DNA of 64,000 bases from Perilla frutescens. Taxonomy: Eukaryota > Streptophyta > Magnoliopsida > Lamiales > Lamiaceae. A program made the translations under genes and the position numbers. Below, one piece after another: positions 1 through 11,314 of the stretch. The notes under the pieces are model-generated. The model made no database searches. It saw only the letters and a program-made list of their open reading frames with translations, and had not been told where the DNA came from. The DNA lies in contig BRKX01000002.1 in the NCBI GenBank assembly GCA_026008535.1, positions 34,463,501-34,527,500 on the forward strand, in the 5' to 3' direction. How positions within the stretch are numbered: the first letter of the stretch is position 1; each line of letters opens with the position of its first letter.

Positions 1-2340
1 GAGGCAGGATGAGTACTTGTGTTAATCTCGGAAGTTTTGGTTGCAAGTGAAGAAATAACGAGAAATAAGCTTTAGCATTCTATTAAATTGATAGATGACC
101 TTCGCACCCTATTTGGTTGATCGGTCTTTGGTTGAAATATTGATTTTTAGATATATATTTTGTTTATAAATTATCATTTACTACTACGCAATGTTGTCTT
201 TGATCACATATGATGCTTGCAGTAAGCTCTCAATCTAAAGGAGAGCTTGATTTTTTTATATACATTATTTTAATCATACGAACATATATATGGTAATTTC
301 CCATTGTTCAGTGTTAGTTAATAGCATGATTAAAGTTGATCATTCATGTACCATATATGTTTATGATGAAATTTATGTTTTTATTGAAACTCTAAAAGGT
401 GGAATTGAAATATTATACTTTGTCACATCAATCAATATTATCAAATTAGTTGATTTTTTTTTATTAAATTTCATGAGATATATTATGAGTGCTTTTGAAT
501 AATATATGAGGTTAAATGCATTGAAAAATAAAGGGAAAAATAATGAATTTTAGAGAATTCTTTTTACGCATCTTATGCTAATATGATGATAATTATTATC
601 AATAGATGTTTATACACATTTATGTTGCCTTTAATTTCTCTTTGATTAGTTTGGAAGATGCTTGTTATCTTTATATTTTTTTTAGATAAAACTTTTATAT
701 GTGCTAATGATAGTTCAAAAGTTGATTATAGACATTTGATTTAAGTCTTACTATTTATAGATATTCATAAGTCTTAGAAATTCAGGATTCTATGATCTTA
801 TATGAATGATTATGTGTTTTCTAATGAAACTATATATAGATTTCTTTTAGAGTATGAAAAGTAAAGTTGCCATGCAATAATATTGTGCTTCTTGGAGATC
901 TTTTGTAATGATATATAATTTATTATGAAATTCTTTGGAGAAATTATATTATAATTTTCAGCATTTGCCCAAATTGATTTTTATATGATTGATATATACA
1001 TTTCTATGTGATAATTCATGAAATCATATTTATTGCATTCTCTTTTGTTAATTGTGCGATTTTTCAGTTTTCATTGGATAGTTAAAATTATCTTGATGTC
1101 TTGATATAAAATTCTTGATTCTGAATTTCAATATGTCCCCTCCAGTTTTATGAAATTATTTTAAAATATAACATAACATAGAGGGCAAGACATTCACCTT
1201 TCATCATCACCATCTAAAGGAAAATGATTATTTTATTTGAAACATTATGCAATTCTTGAAGGAAAATAATTTATGATAATTTTCATCATCATCTTAATAT
1301 TCTTGTATTACCTTGTACTCCAGTAGTAGTATAAAGTTGAAAAATATATTATAAATTTGAACTTATCTCTACTTTGTTTATAGAACAAAGCATATGCACA
1401 CAATGTGCCTGAAGCATATGTGTACTTCTTGAAAATATAATATATTCAACATATTTTTCAGGAGGAGTCGAAATGATGTATAAATATTCCCTAGATATTG
1501 TTGAAATTATATTTTATTATAATATTTATGAGGTTCAAGATTATGAAAGATAACTCAAATTATGTCAATTTGCCAACAATATTGGATATTATAGTGAAAA
1601 GTTATTACGTCATGATTTGTTTTGGTATTGAAATAATTATATGCTTGCTTAAGCATGATTATATTTTGATTGTGATGATTTTTTCTTTAAAAGGGTGCAA
1701 GAAGTGCAATTAAAATACCATGACATTATTTTACTGGCAGCACTTTGATTATGTTATTAATCATAATTAATTTACCACATTCAGATTCGTCTTTGTGATG
1801 ATATATAATTTTTTTGGTCCTATTATCTTCTATACTTTGTGATTATTCTTGAAAATATACCGAAGTGTCTCATAACTTATAAAGGTTCCTTAGAGGTTGT
1901 TGAGGTTATATTATATGATAATATTGATCAGATTCAAATTAAGTATAACTTAAAACATGTCAATTTGCCTGCAGCAAACCAGACTTAATGATAATGTTAA
2001 TGATTACTTAAGATCGCAAGCTTGATCATATCCGATGATAATTTATGATTCATTTTATTTAAATAACATTTTCTGTGTGTTTTCATATATTTGTTAAATA
2101 TTCTTTTTTTTTTTTACTTTGGTTTTGACTCCAGTTGAGTCTCAAATGTTTTCGATGTTATATGATATCATCATTTAATCAAATCATTCATATGTTGCAA
2201 TACTTTAAAATTTAAATACTCAAATATTTTAAATTAGCATGAGTCTTTGTATACCTTTTTTTTTTGCATATAGTGTGTGATGACCAAAAGCACATTTCCC
2301 ATCTGCGAATTTTTTTATCACCACCAAATGTACCTTTATT
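1..2340. other. AT-rich intergenic DNA with an imperfect direct repeat
   Basis: No supportable gene. Open frames are short and unlike any family I recognise. About 110 bp near 1465-1585 recurs imperfectly near 1862-1975: both contain a block reading roughly 'ccctagatattgttgaa' / 'ccttagaggttgttgag', then 'aactcaaa' / 'acttaaaa', then 'tgtcaatttgcc'. This resembles decayed retroelement sequence, but I could not assign it to a family. Confidence 0.4.
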
Positions 2341-2349
2341 TTACACAAA

Positions 2350-2499
2350 ATTGATCTTCTTATCTAATTAATCAATATATACGCATATCATTTTATTAAT
2401 TTTTAAAAATTGATCACAAATATAGAATTAAAAAATAATCACAATATTACTTATCTAAAAAAATATAATTATTTGTGCATCGAGTAGGAGAAATACTAG
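2350..2499 (+). mobile_element. Helitron-like 3' terminal region (degenerate), plus orientation
   Basis: This 150-bp segment ends in a degenerate hairpin region, an 8-nt spacer (gagaaata), then CTAG at 2496-2499 followed by T, which is the layout of a Helitron 3' end. The stem is damaged: TTGTGC is no longer matched by GCACAA. The whole segment is the inverted counterpart of 2726-2890, which keeps the intact hairpin. The 5' end was not located. Confidence 0.55.
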
Positions 2500-2725
2500 T
2501 TACTATAAAAATAGCCTATGTATTATTTTATTATTTAATTTTTCAATAAATCTATAATATTAAATGCATTTTTATAAAGTAAAATATAAATAAATGAAAA
2601 AAAGCTTAAGTGTAAATAAATGAGATTATAACTTCTAATTAATTTGTTAATGTTTTAAAATAATTTAAAATATAAAATAAATTTGAAGGGCAATGGCAAG
2701 GGTAAGGACAAGGGTTTAAGGTTTA
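2500..2725. repeat. Spacer between Helitron ends; copy 1 of a ~185-bp direct repeat
   Basis: The stretch from about 2507 to 2690 is a near copy of 3474-3660. Both carry the same order of short blocks: 'caataaatctataatatt', 'gcatttttataaa', 'gcttaagtgta', 'gagattataacttctaatt'. Copy 2 lacks the flanking Helitron ends, so this repeat is probably the substrate into which the termini were placed, or a separate element. Confidence 0.6.
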
Positions 2726-2890
2726 CTAGTATTTCTCTTGTGCGATGCACAAATAATTATTATTTTTTTAGATCTATAATATTATGATTGTCTTACAATT
2801 CTATATGGTATGTTCAATTTTTAAAAATTAATAAAATGATATGCACAAATGATAATTAGTTAGATAAAAAGATCAATTTTGTGTAGTTAC
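2726..2890 (-). mobile_element. Helitron-like 3' terminal region with intact hairpin, minus orientation
   Basis: Read on the minus strand, TTGTGC and GCACAA form a perfect 6-bp stem with a 3-nt loop at about 2738-2752. Then come 8 nt (gagaaata) and CTAG (2726-2729), with T following in the flank. This matches the canonical Helitron 3' end: a hairpin a few bases before CTRR and insertion before T. The 150 bp upstream on the minus strand match 2350-2499 inverted. The 5' end was not found. Confidence 0.65.
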
Positions 2891-3114
2891 GATAAATAAA
2901 AAGAAAATTAAATTTTAAGAACTAAATGAAAATCCATGTTAGAAAGATCGAATTGGAATATTTCAAAACTACACAATTTATAACTAGCAATATATAATTT
3001 GTCCACGATTAAAGAATACTTGATTTCTTTGAATATATGATAGGTATAAAACATATGATTATTTAATTATTTTAAATGATAAAATTGAAATAGAAAAATA
3101 ATAAATTATTACAA

Positions 3115-3147
<33 letters not shown>

Positions 3148-3970
3148 GTGCAACATAAATACAAACTATATTTTAGGCGACAAATGTAGAATATCACAAA
3201 TTTTCCATCTATGCATAGAAAAAAATGTTACACATCTCAAAATTTCAAGTAAAAAAAATAACAAATAAGATTGCAAAAAATTGTCAAAATACAACGGGTT
3301 GTAGTCTATACCGTCGTAAAAATGCAAAAAAAAAAAGAAGCAGAAAATTTACAACAATAAATGCAATTACTGTTGTTTATTTGCTCAAAACTGTTGTAAA
3401 AAAATAAATGTTAAATCGAATGATAGACAACGGTATATATACTTTTGTCTATTATGCAAACATTGTTGTCTATAAAAATAGCATTTGTATTATTTTATTA
3501 TTTATTTTTTCAATAAATCTATAATATTAAATGCATTTTTATAAAACAAAATATAAATAAACGAAAAATAAGCTTAAGTGTAGATAAATGAGATTATAAC
3601 TTCTAATTAATTTGTTAATGTTTTAAGAGAATTTCAAATATAAAATAAAATTTGAAACAAACTTGTTTTGAAGTGAAAATAGTAGAGAGGGGCACATATG
3701 TCAATTATATCCAACATTGAGGAGTTATTTACGCCTAAAAATACTTTAAGGGCTTATTTGATTCTAGTGACAAACATTGAGGGTGTATATGATCATTTTC
3801 CCTTTATTTTATAAGTTTGTAGACCACAAAGAAACAATAAAACACTATTACATGTTTATATTTAGAAGTGTTGATAAAATTTAAACTCGTTACACCACTC
3901 GAGCACTGTGTCGAACCCACTATGCTACATTTGTTTGCTTTTATTTTTCTAAGTAACATTTAATAAAAGA
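2891..3970. repeat. AT-rich repeats: (ATT)n, 'acaacgg' motifs, copy 2 of the direct repeat
   Basis: There is an (ATT)n run at about 3116-3147. Between 3290 and 3470 are scattered 'acaac..gttgt' type motifs (for example tacaacgggttgtag and gacaacgg), a style often seen in CACTA-type subterminal repeats. Copy 2 of the 185-bp direct repeat sits at 3474-3660. I see no gene. Confidence 0.45.
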
Positions 3971-3983
3971 TCAACAACATATG

Positions 3984-4108
3984 TTCCGGTGGGGATGATT
4001 TAGTGGTGAAGTGAGGTTGTTTGAAAATCAAAAATCACGAATTTAAATATCCTCAATACCACAGATCGGATATACCGTATACCAGTAAAAAAAATAAAAA
4101 AGAGACCG
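3984..4108 (+). mobile_element. tRNA-derived SINE, copy A, with target-site duplication
   Basis: The body starts with ccggtggggatga and has a pol III A-box-like block (tagtggtgaagtgagg). A degenerate B-box-like block (cacgaatttaaatatcc) follows, and an A-rich tail closes it. It is bounded by the 10-bp direct repeat ACAACATATG at 3974-3983 and 4109-4118, a clear target-site duplication. The same element recurs inverted near 26.1 kb and 55.7 kb, where the B-box region reads closer to the consensus GATTCGAATC. Short, non-coding and mobilised by LINE machinery according to the known biology of SINEs. Confidence 0.8.
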
Positions 4109-4119
4109 ACAACATATGC

Positions 4120-4560
4120 AATCTCAATCATCACCACCTAATTACATAATCACGGTTGCTAAACGGACACCTACCACATTTTCTCCACATAAGCGTGTAT
4201 CTCACGCCCCAATCAAGAGGCCTCTTTGGTGGAGGTGAGTGCCACGCGCCTATGTGGAGACTGGGGCTGGAGTTTCGTTAGGTGCACACCCCATTTTTGT
4301 AACTAACGCTTGCAACTACCCAACTCATGCCTTTACAATACAAGTAACAATCATCGGCACCTATAAGGGCTTTTCAGTCACTGCACATAAGCTTCTTGGC
4401 CGGTACGGTATCCTCAAATTAAGGGCATTATAGTAATTCTCCCCGGCGAAAGCAACTGTCACCCTTCGGAGTTGAAATTGAAATCTTACTGGAAATTTAC
4501 GGATACCACACCTGCACTGCCCGTGTACCGATAAGATCATACCACGTGAATATCTTTTTT
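4120..4560. other. GC-richer non-coding island
   Basis: About 430 bp are clearly less AT-rich than the surroundings and look single-copy within the window. A G-box-like CACGTG lies at about 4542. No convincing coding frame is present; the longest is 64 codons without recognisable features. It could be a relic exon or promoter, or part of an unrecognised element. Confidence 0.3.
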
Positions 4561-4944
4561 AAACATCTCTGTCCGTAAGATGTCGTGCTAATATAATATA
4601 AGTATTTTAATGAAATAGGTTTGAATCTAAGTATGAAAATTGAGAGATCTTCTCCAATCATATGCCTGAGCTTGTGTTTTGATATTTCAACACTTCTTTC
4701 AACTTTTCATTCTGAAATCTATTTATCTAGAAAAGCTAAAACAATTTTCTTAACTCTCCAAATATGTTTCTTTATCTAAAAAACATATATCCCAAAAGTA
4801 TTTTCAAACATAATAAAACATTAGAGCCAAAATCTTCTCACAATTCTGAAATAAATACTCCAATTGCTTTTAATCATCACGAGATTCCAAAATCCTAATT
4901 AAATATATATAGGTATGTGTGTATGTGTGTATATACTTTTCATG

Positions 4945-5135
4945 TTTGTTGGGGATGATCTAGTGTAAAGTGCTTATTTTTGTACCCAAGGTCTCTAAAA
5001 TTTTACCAACACCATTAAGTGTGAATTCATCACACTTGATTTTCCAGATCTGATTTACTTCTTATCATCTTATGCGGGATTTGCAAATTATTGTACAGTC
5101 CAACACGCATGCTCGGGTAGGAGCCGAATATTACT
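4945..5135 (+). repeat. Possible second SINE-like repeat
   Basis: It begins gttggggatgatctagtg, like the start of the SINE at 3984. It then continues with unrelated sequence and ends in a short A-rich stretch (ttaaaaaaatt). The A-box-like start and A-tail suggest a pol III-derived element, but I see no target duplication. Confidence 0.35.
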
Positions 5136-5559
5136 CTAGTTAAAAAAATTAAATTAGAGGCACGCTTGTGTGTGACCGTCTAACGAATCTCTATTTGACC
5201 CATGACGTGGTCACCTCTTTTGTATTTTTATTTTTATTTTTATTTTTTAGTAGCCCCCTTCCACTCTCGCTCCCCCTTTTCCTTTCATTTAGTTTTTTGT
5301 CACTTTTTAATTTCTTCATTTTTTTATTTTATATATATATATATATATAATATTTTTAAAATAAATATATACTCTATAATTAAATTAGTGAATAATAAAA
5401 TTCAATTGAATTAATTTAATTTTTTTATCTGACATCTCGTCTAGTGCATTCGCCCAACGCTAACTGGTGAGCTCGTGCATTGAGTTTGATACAAAATGAA
5501 ATTTTTAAAAAATTGAAAAAAAAAATGAAAACATAAAAAAATATTGAGAAAAAATGGGG

Positions 5560-6290
5560 GCTATCAAGCTTCTATAAGTATATACTTCGATTCATTATTA
5601 GTGAAATTTTACTTCATATATGATGACACTTATATGTTATTAGTTATTGATCTTTTTTTTTTTCAAAGAAAACAAGAGCCCATAAGTTTTTGTTTAAACA
5701 TATCTCTTAAAACTTGGTAGAAATACTAATGAAAGTACATCTCTCATTATCTAAAAAATAAATAGCAAAAAAAAAGCATTGCATATTTGTTGATATTTCA
5801 ATTCATATTAATTGATACTTCAATACATAATTATTGATTCTTTACTTCATACATGGTGACACTTGTTGTCTAGAGCATCAACAAACATATTAAAAAAAGA
5901 TAAATGAATCAACTAAATTAAAAGTTCACATTTTGATTTATGTAGAAAATAATTCATTTTTTTAAAATGTGAAAACACTGCATAGTTGATGATATTTCAA
6001 TTCATATTAAGTGATATTTTATTTCATACATAATGATACGTGATGTTTGGTGAATCAACAAACATATTCTAAAAAAAAGATAAATGAATCAACTAAATTA
6101 AAACACACATTATGATTTATGCAAAATATAATTCATTTATTTTATTCATGTGGAAATATTTCATAGTTGATGATATTCAATTCATATTAAGTAATATTTC
6201 AACATATAATTTAATACTTTACTTCACACATAGTGATATTTTACTTTATACACAGCGATACACATGAGTGAGCGCATAGAATCCATACAC
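5560..6290 (+). repeat. Degenerate long-period repeat array (~180-200 bp units)
   Basis: Four imperfect units share the order 'gatatttcaattcatatta', 'tactttacttcataca', 'tgatacac'. Units start near 5590 (partial), 5790, 5990 and 6165. Spacers such as 'aatcaactaaattaaaa' also recur (about 5908 and 6088). Non-coding. The array ends about 60 bp before a 47-bp poly(A). Confidence 0.6.
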
Positions 6291-6356
6291 CTAGTTATTT
6301 TTGCGGGTTCTGATGAAGTTCTTGAACGAGTTTGAGTCCTATCTGCCCCTCTTAAC

Positions 6357-6359
<3 letters not shown>

Positions 6360-6406
<47 letters not shown>
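6360..6406 (+). repeat. Poly(A) tract, ~47 bp
   Basis: An uninterrupted A run, followed about 40 bp later by a T run of about 19 (6446-6464). It lies some 400 bp upstream of the endoglucanase start. It may be a retroposon tail or a promoter-type dA:dT tract; I cannot tell which. Confidence 0.9.
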
Positions 6407-6408
<2 letters not shown>

Positions 6409-6786
6409 CAAATTTCTCAACCTACAAAAAACCATACCAATGATTTTTTTTTTTTTTTTTTTTTTCATACCAATGACCTGTGTTATATTTCGTGGAAATA
6501 AAAATAGTAAGTTAGCAACTGTCGGCTGTCGGTGCTGTATTCTTGATGCTAAAATCCCATGTTTCTCACCACAATCTTACCTATGTTAGATCGACCACAT
6601 TATTTTCGTTTTTATTCACAAGATTCCAGTTTTCCCCGTTTATTAAATTTTAAAGATTCCTTGAGTCAAAACCCAGTATTTCTTTTTTGTTTTTGCTTCT
6701 CAAATACTTGCTCAATTCATAGGATTTCAAGAACTTGGTTCTAGTAACAATCTTTGGTATTAGGAAACACACACATTTCCCGGTTC

Positions 6787-6801
6787 TCTCTCTCTCTCTC
6801 T
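6787..6801 (+). promoter_or_regulatory. CT-rich leader next to the endoglucanase start
   Basis: A short (CT)n run ends 2 bp before the ATG at 6804. Pyrimidine-rich leaders are common in plant 5' untranslated regions. I could not identify a TATA box with confidence. Confidence 0.4.
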
Positions 6802-6803
6802 GA

Positions 6804-9800
6804 ATGGAGGAGAAGAGGCGTTCGAGGGGGTGGTGTGGTTGGTTTTTGGCGTTAATAGTTTTGGCTGCAGTGGTTTTGGCAATTTTCTACACCGTGAGAT
6901 CGAAAACGCACAAATCCGAGTCAGGAGCTGCTCCTGTTCCTGGTCCTCCCGGCGCCATTGCCAAGAAATACGCTGATGCTCTCAAAGTTGCAACGCAGTT
7001 TCTCGACATTCAAAAATGTACATTTCCCCTCTTTCTTTCTGCTTTCATTGTGTGTCATTAGATCTGTATGTAATGGTGGTGTTGCTCCTTTTTGTTTGGC
7101 GTCTTTTAAGATTTCTCGTTGGAATCATGTATGATTTTGCGTCATATTAGTTACCATTGATTAGATTTGTGTCGAAATGCTGATGAGTGGTTTGCTGGAA
7201 ATATATTAACAAGGTTGGACTAATTTTGATTAATTTGCTAAAGAAAATATAATGGTGGAATTGGGATTAGGATAATTTGCTTGAGTTTTGAGGTACTTCT
7301 TAGTAATGGAGCGGTTCTTATTTAATTTTGAAGCTGGGAAGCTTGAGGATAATCAGATTTCTTGGAGAGGAGATTCAGCTTTGAAAGATGGGAGTGAAGC
7401 AAAATTGGATCTCTCCAAGGGAATGTATGATGCTGGGGATCATATGAAGTTTGGATTTCCGATGGCTTTCACTGCCACGGTGTTGTCGTGGGCCATACTC
7501 GAGTATGGCGACCAAATGAAGGCTGTAGATCAGTTGGAGCCTGTTCAGGACTCGCTTAAGTGGATCACGGACTACCTTGTCAATGCTCATCCTACTGATG
7601 ATGTCCTATACATTCAGGTGAAAAAACAATCTCTGTTGCTTTGCACGGTTGTTTCTCATTTCTTTACAGCTTAGGTACGTCGCCGCCAGTTTAATGTAAC
7701 AGTAATGCTGATAGATCTGGAGTGTGTTTAATTGGTTTAGATGCTTTGCAAGTTTTGAGGCATCTTTCTATGATATCAAATCTTTTCCTTAGATTTTGTC
7801 TTTTGGTGGAAGCTACTTGCCGTAAACGTCTTGAATTCTCTCATGGTTGCAAATTTAATACACCTATGTAGGATGAGTTTTTCTTTAATACAAGGTAATT
7901 AATATTCAAGAAGCCTGTCGACATCTTCACTTTTTCACCATTTTCCGGGGTAAAGAAGGATCTTTGCAAACACATTGAGCTAGTACACTATACATAGAAA
8001 TATCTAACTAGTGTTCTTCCTCGGTGTTAAATGGTTTGGTAGGTCGGCAGCCCTAAAGCAGACCACAGTTGTTGGGAAAGACCTGAGGACATGAAAGAGG
8101 AAAGGCCTCTCACACAAGTGAATACGTCTGCCCCAGGAAGTGATGTTGCTGCAGAAACAGCAGCTGCTCTAGCATCAGCATCTCTGGTCTTTAGGAGCAG
8201 CAATTCTGCATATTCAACTTCGCTTCTGAAGCATGCTAAACAATTATTTACATTTGCGGACAAACATAGAGAATTATATAGCGTTAGTATTCCTGAAGTG
8301 CAAACTTTCTACAACTCTACTGGCTATGGTGATGAGCTCTTGTGGGCAGCAAGTTGGCTGTATCATGCAACAGGGGATCGATCGTATTTTGAATATGTGA
8401 CTGGAAAAAATGGTGAAGATTTTGCTAACTGGGGGAATCCAACGTGGTTTAGCTGGGATAACAAGCTGGCAGGAGCTCAGGTACATTTCATCTTTCGAGG
8501 CATGGCATATTTTTGGATTTTGTCTGGATAATTGCTCTCTGCTTATCAGTTCATTTAGAACTACATATTACAAGGATCTATGGTTTATGTGATAAGAAAT
8601 ACGTGTATTTTTCTTTAAGATGTTTTAACTTGAAATTGAAGTTCAACAAGTTGGAAACTATTGCAGAGATATCAATTAATTCGTTATGTGACACGGCATT
8701 AATGCTTGTTTGCCGACCTCAAGTTTATCTTGACATGACCTAAATGCTTTTTTGTTTTTTTGGTCCTCTGACAGCATCTGTGGCCATTGGCACCAGCATG
8801 ACTCATGCTCTAAATTTTTAGGCTATCGATTTTCCCATATTCATTCTTATAAGGAGCTGTAGACATCATTTAGTCATCCCTATAGCCATCTTGTTATTAC
8901 TAAATTGTTGATTTTGGGTTCTTTTATCCAAATACATGGAAAGCGAAAGCTACTATAGTTCCATCAGTATGTGTAAGTTTTAACAAAGACTCCTAATTCG
9001 TTTTTATTGAGATTAATTTCTGAGTCATTCGAAGAATTTCTCAGTAAATTAGTTATCTCACATTAAGTCACAAGCATCTCCATACTTTCTCTACCAAACG
9101 TTAGTAGTTGACTCACCGCCTGTACAGCCGTACACAAACTTATGGAAATGCATAACATGATTTGGTTCAATAGATAATGTACATTTTAGCAATCCCTTCT
9201 TCCTTGTGTTCAATGAATGAATAAGTAGTATAAATTCCATGCTCTATGTGAATTAATATACATCAATAGCAGTCATGTTCACATATATGTTATTTCATCA
9301 CCTACTCAGCGGTACATGACTTTGATTCTAAACATTTTCTTCGAACCAAATCAAGTAAATAGCTTGTCTACAAGAAAGTAACAGTGCCTTACTGCAGGTT
9401 CTGCTGTCTAGAGTTTCCTTCTTTGGCCCAAAGGATGTCTCTAACTCCAATGTCCTCCAGAAGTATAGAGAATCAGCAGAAGCGGTCATGTGTGGTCTTT
9501 TACCCAAATCGCCGACTGCCACCTCTAGCAGAACCGACAGTAATCTTCCTTTAATGCTTTTTTTGCCTTAAATGCTATATTTATACTCTTAAATATTAAA
9601 CTTTTATGAGTTTCAAGCAAACACATTCTTGTGTGAGCTCATAGAAGGTGGCCATAATATTGAAATTCTTTGTTAGCAGAAGGGTGTGACTTTCATTAAT
9701 ATTTCATCAATTAAGATTCTTCATTGTAACTTCTGTACATCATGTTGAAACTCAACTTATATATGCAGGTGGTTTAGTATGGATAAGTCAATGGAATGCT

Positions 9801-10381
9801 TTACAGCATCCCGTCGCTTCAGCGTTTTTAGCAGTCATTTACAGCGATTACATGCTCTCATCTCGAACAGCAAAGATATCCTGTAATGGAAATAGTTTTA
9901 GGCCTTCAGATCTCCGGAAGTTCGCTCTCTCTCAGGTACACTTGCCATCTTAGCCACTAACACAAAATGGAGTAAAATCTCTCATTTTTTAATCACAATT
10001 TGTTTCTTTATAATCTTGATTCTTGCCTGTATTATGCAATATATTCAGGCGGATTATGTCTTGGGCAACAATCCAATGAAGATGAGTTATCTCGTGGGCT
10101 ACGGGGATAAGTATCCACAATTTGTCCATCATAGAGGAGCCTCGATTCCAGCTGATGCAACCACAGGTTGCAGAGACGGTTTCCAATGGCTCGAGTCAGA
10201 TCAGCCAAATCCTAACATAGCAATGGGGGCACTAGTCGGTGGACCATTTCGCAACGAGTCATTTATCGATTCAAGGAACAACTTGATGCAAACTGAACCA
10301 AGCACATACAACGGTGCAGTTATCATTGGACTGCTCTCTGGTTTGGTGACTACATCATCTGTGGCTCAATCGTTTACATAA
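6804..10381 (+). CDS. Membrane-anchored endo-beta-1,4-glucanase, GH9 family (endoglucanase 10 / GH9B7-like)
   Basis: Exons: 6804-7017, 7334-7617, 8043-8480, 9398-9539, 9769-9935, 10049-10381. All introns are GT-AG and the frame is kept, giving 525 codons, the length I recall for Arabidopsis endoglucanase 10. A basic N-terminal stub (MEEKRRSRGW) precedes one hydrophobic membrane anchor (residues about 11-30), so this is a type II membrane protein with the catalytic domain outside the cytosol. GH9 landmarks are visible: DAGDH at 104-108 (catalytic base region), HHRGAS at 442-447, and the C-terminal DSRNN...TEPSTYN with Asp489 and Glu498 (family acid catalyst). There is no C-terminal carbohydrate-binding module. 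Members act on beta-1,4-glucan in cell-wall formation or remodelling. The start is chosen because it opens the conserved MEEK...GWCGW stub; a CT-rich run sits just upstream. The gene looks intact. Subfamily assignment is from memory. Confidence 0.93.
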
Positions 10382-11229
10382 GAAAAATATTCGTTTGCTG
10401 CATGATTCATGCTATAGTTACTAATGAGCAAGATTCTTTATATTTTGTGCATATCTATCCACCTTGAGTGTAAATTTTATAGTAGTAATGTGCTGATATA
10501 TCAACTAGTGCTGCCATATTATATATGTTGCAGTTATGCTTGAATTCTGTCTCAAAATATGTTTTAACCGGGTATATGAATGCTAGTTGATTGCATAGGA
10601 GTACTTCACTCTCTCTCTTCTTTGATTTTTTTATTTTTTATTTTGGTTCAAAATGAGGCCCAAGTGTTCTTGGTTCAGTTTAGTCTCAAGGTCGTATCTC
10701 GTGTTTTACTCCACCAATACACTGAACGAGTATATTTTTGATGAAATGCCTCTAAATGTGAAATACGAGATGTAGCAACGGGAAATCTAATACCCTGTTT
10801 GTGAGTGCAGACATTCATATTTGGCTATCACGGATGCATTGCACGTGTGTATTAAATGTCCTATCACTTTATTGGATGCCATTATAAACGTACACATTAA
10901 TTGTATTTATTAAGGGAAACATAAGATGTAACACGGAAATGTAATAGAGAAATCCAACAAATATGTCATAGTAATATCCATCTAGTGTAATCAGCCACTA
11001 AAGAATGTATCCATCTAGTAAATCATTTTTTTGAATGTGGTCCATTAACATGAGTGTAGTATCTATTGTACATTTACACACGCGACACTACAGAATGAAA
11101 TAATTACCTTAGTAGCGTGCAAATAAGCACTGTTTATGTGTTCTTATCCATTTGAATAGCTGCTCAAAAACCATGCATGTGTTTAACATCAACAACTACT
11201 TTCTATCTACACAGGTAATTGTCTCTCTT

Positions 11230-11230
<1 letters not shown>
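10382..11230. other. 3' flank of the endoglucanase gene; no other gene seen
   Basis: It probably contains the 3' untranslated region, but no AATAAA stands out in the first 200 bp. The remainder is AT-rich with no recognisable element. Confidence 0.4.

Positions 11231-11233
<3 letters not shown>

Positions 11234-11309
<76 letters not shown>
11234..11309 (+). repeat. (CT)n microsatellite, ~76 bp
   Basis: An uninterrupted CT dinucleotide run. The open frame across it encodes only Ser-Leu repeats and is not a gene. Confidence 0.95.

Positions 11310-11314
<5 letters not shown>

Noticed and set aside
5168..5414. Phe/Leu/Ser-rich frames
   Set aside because: Low-complexity pyrimidine-rich DNA; two frames open over the same bases with no homology.
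7375..7590. Antisense frames over the endoglucanase (also 8027-8263, 8274-8486, 9328-9522, 9989-10186)
   Set aside because: They are shadows of well-supported exons and have no family features.
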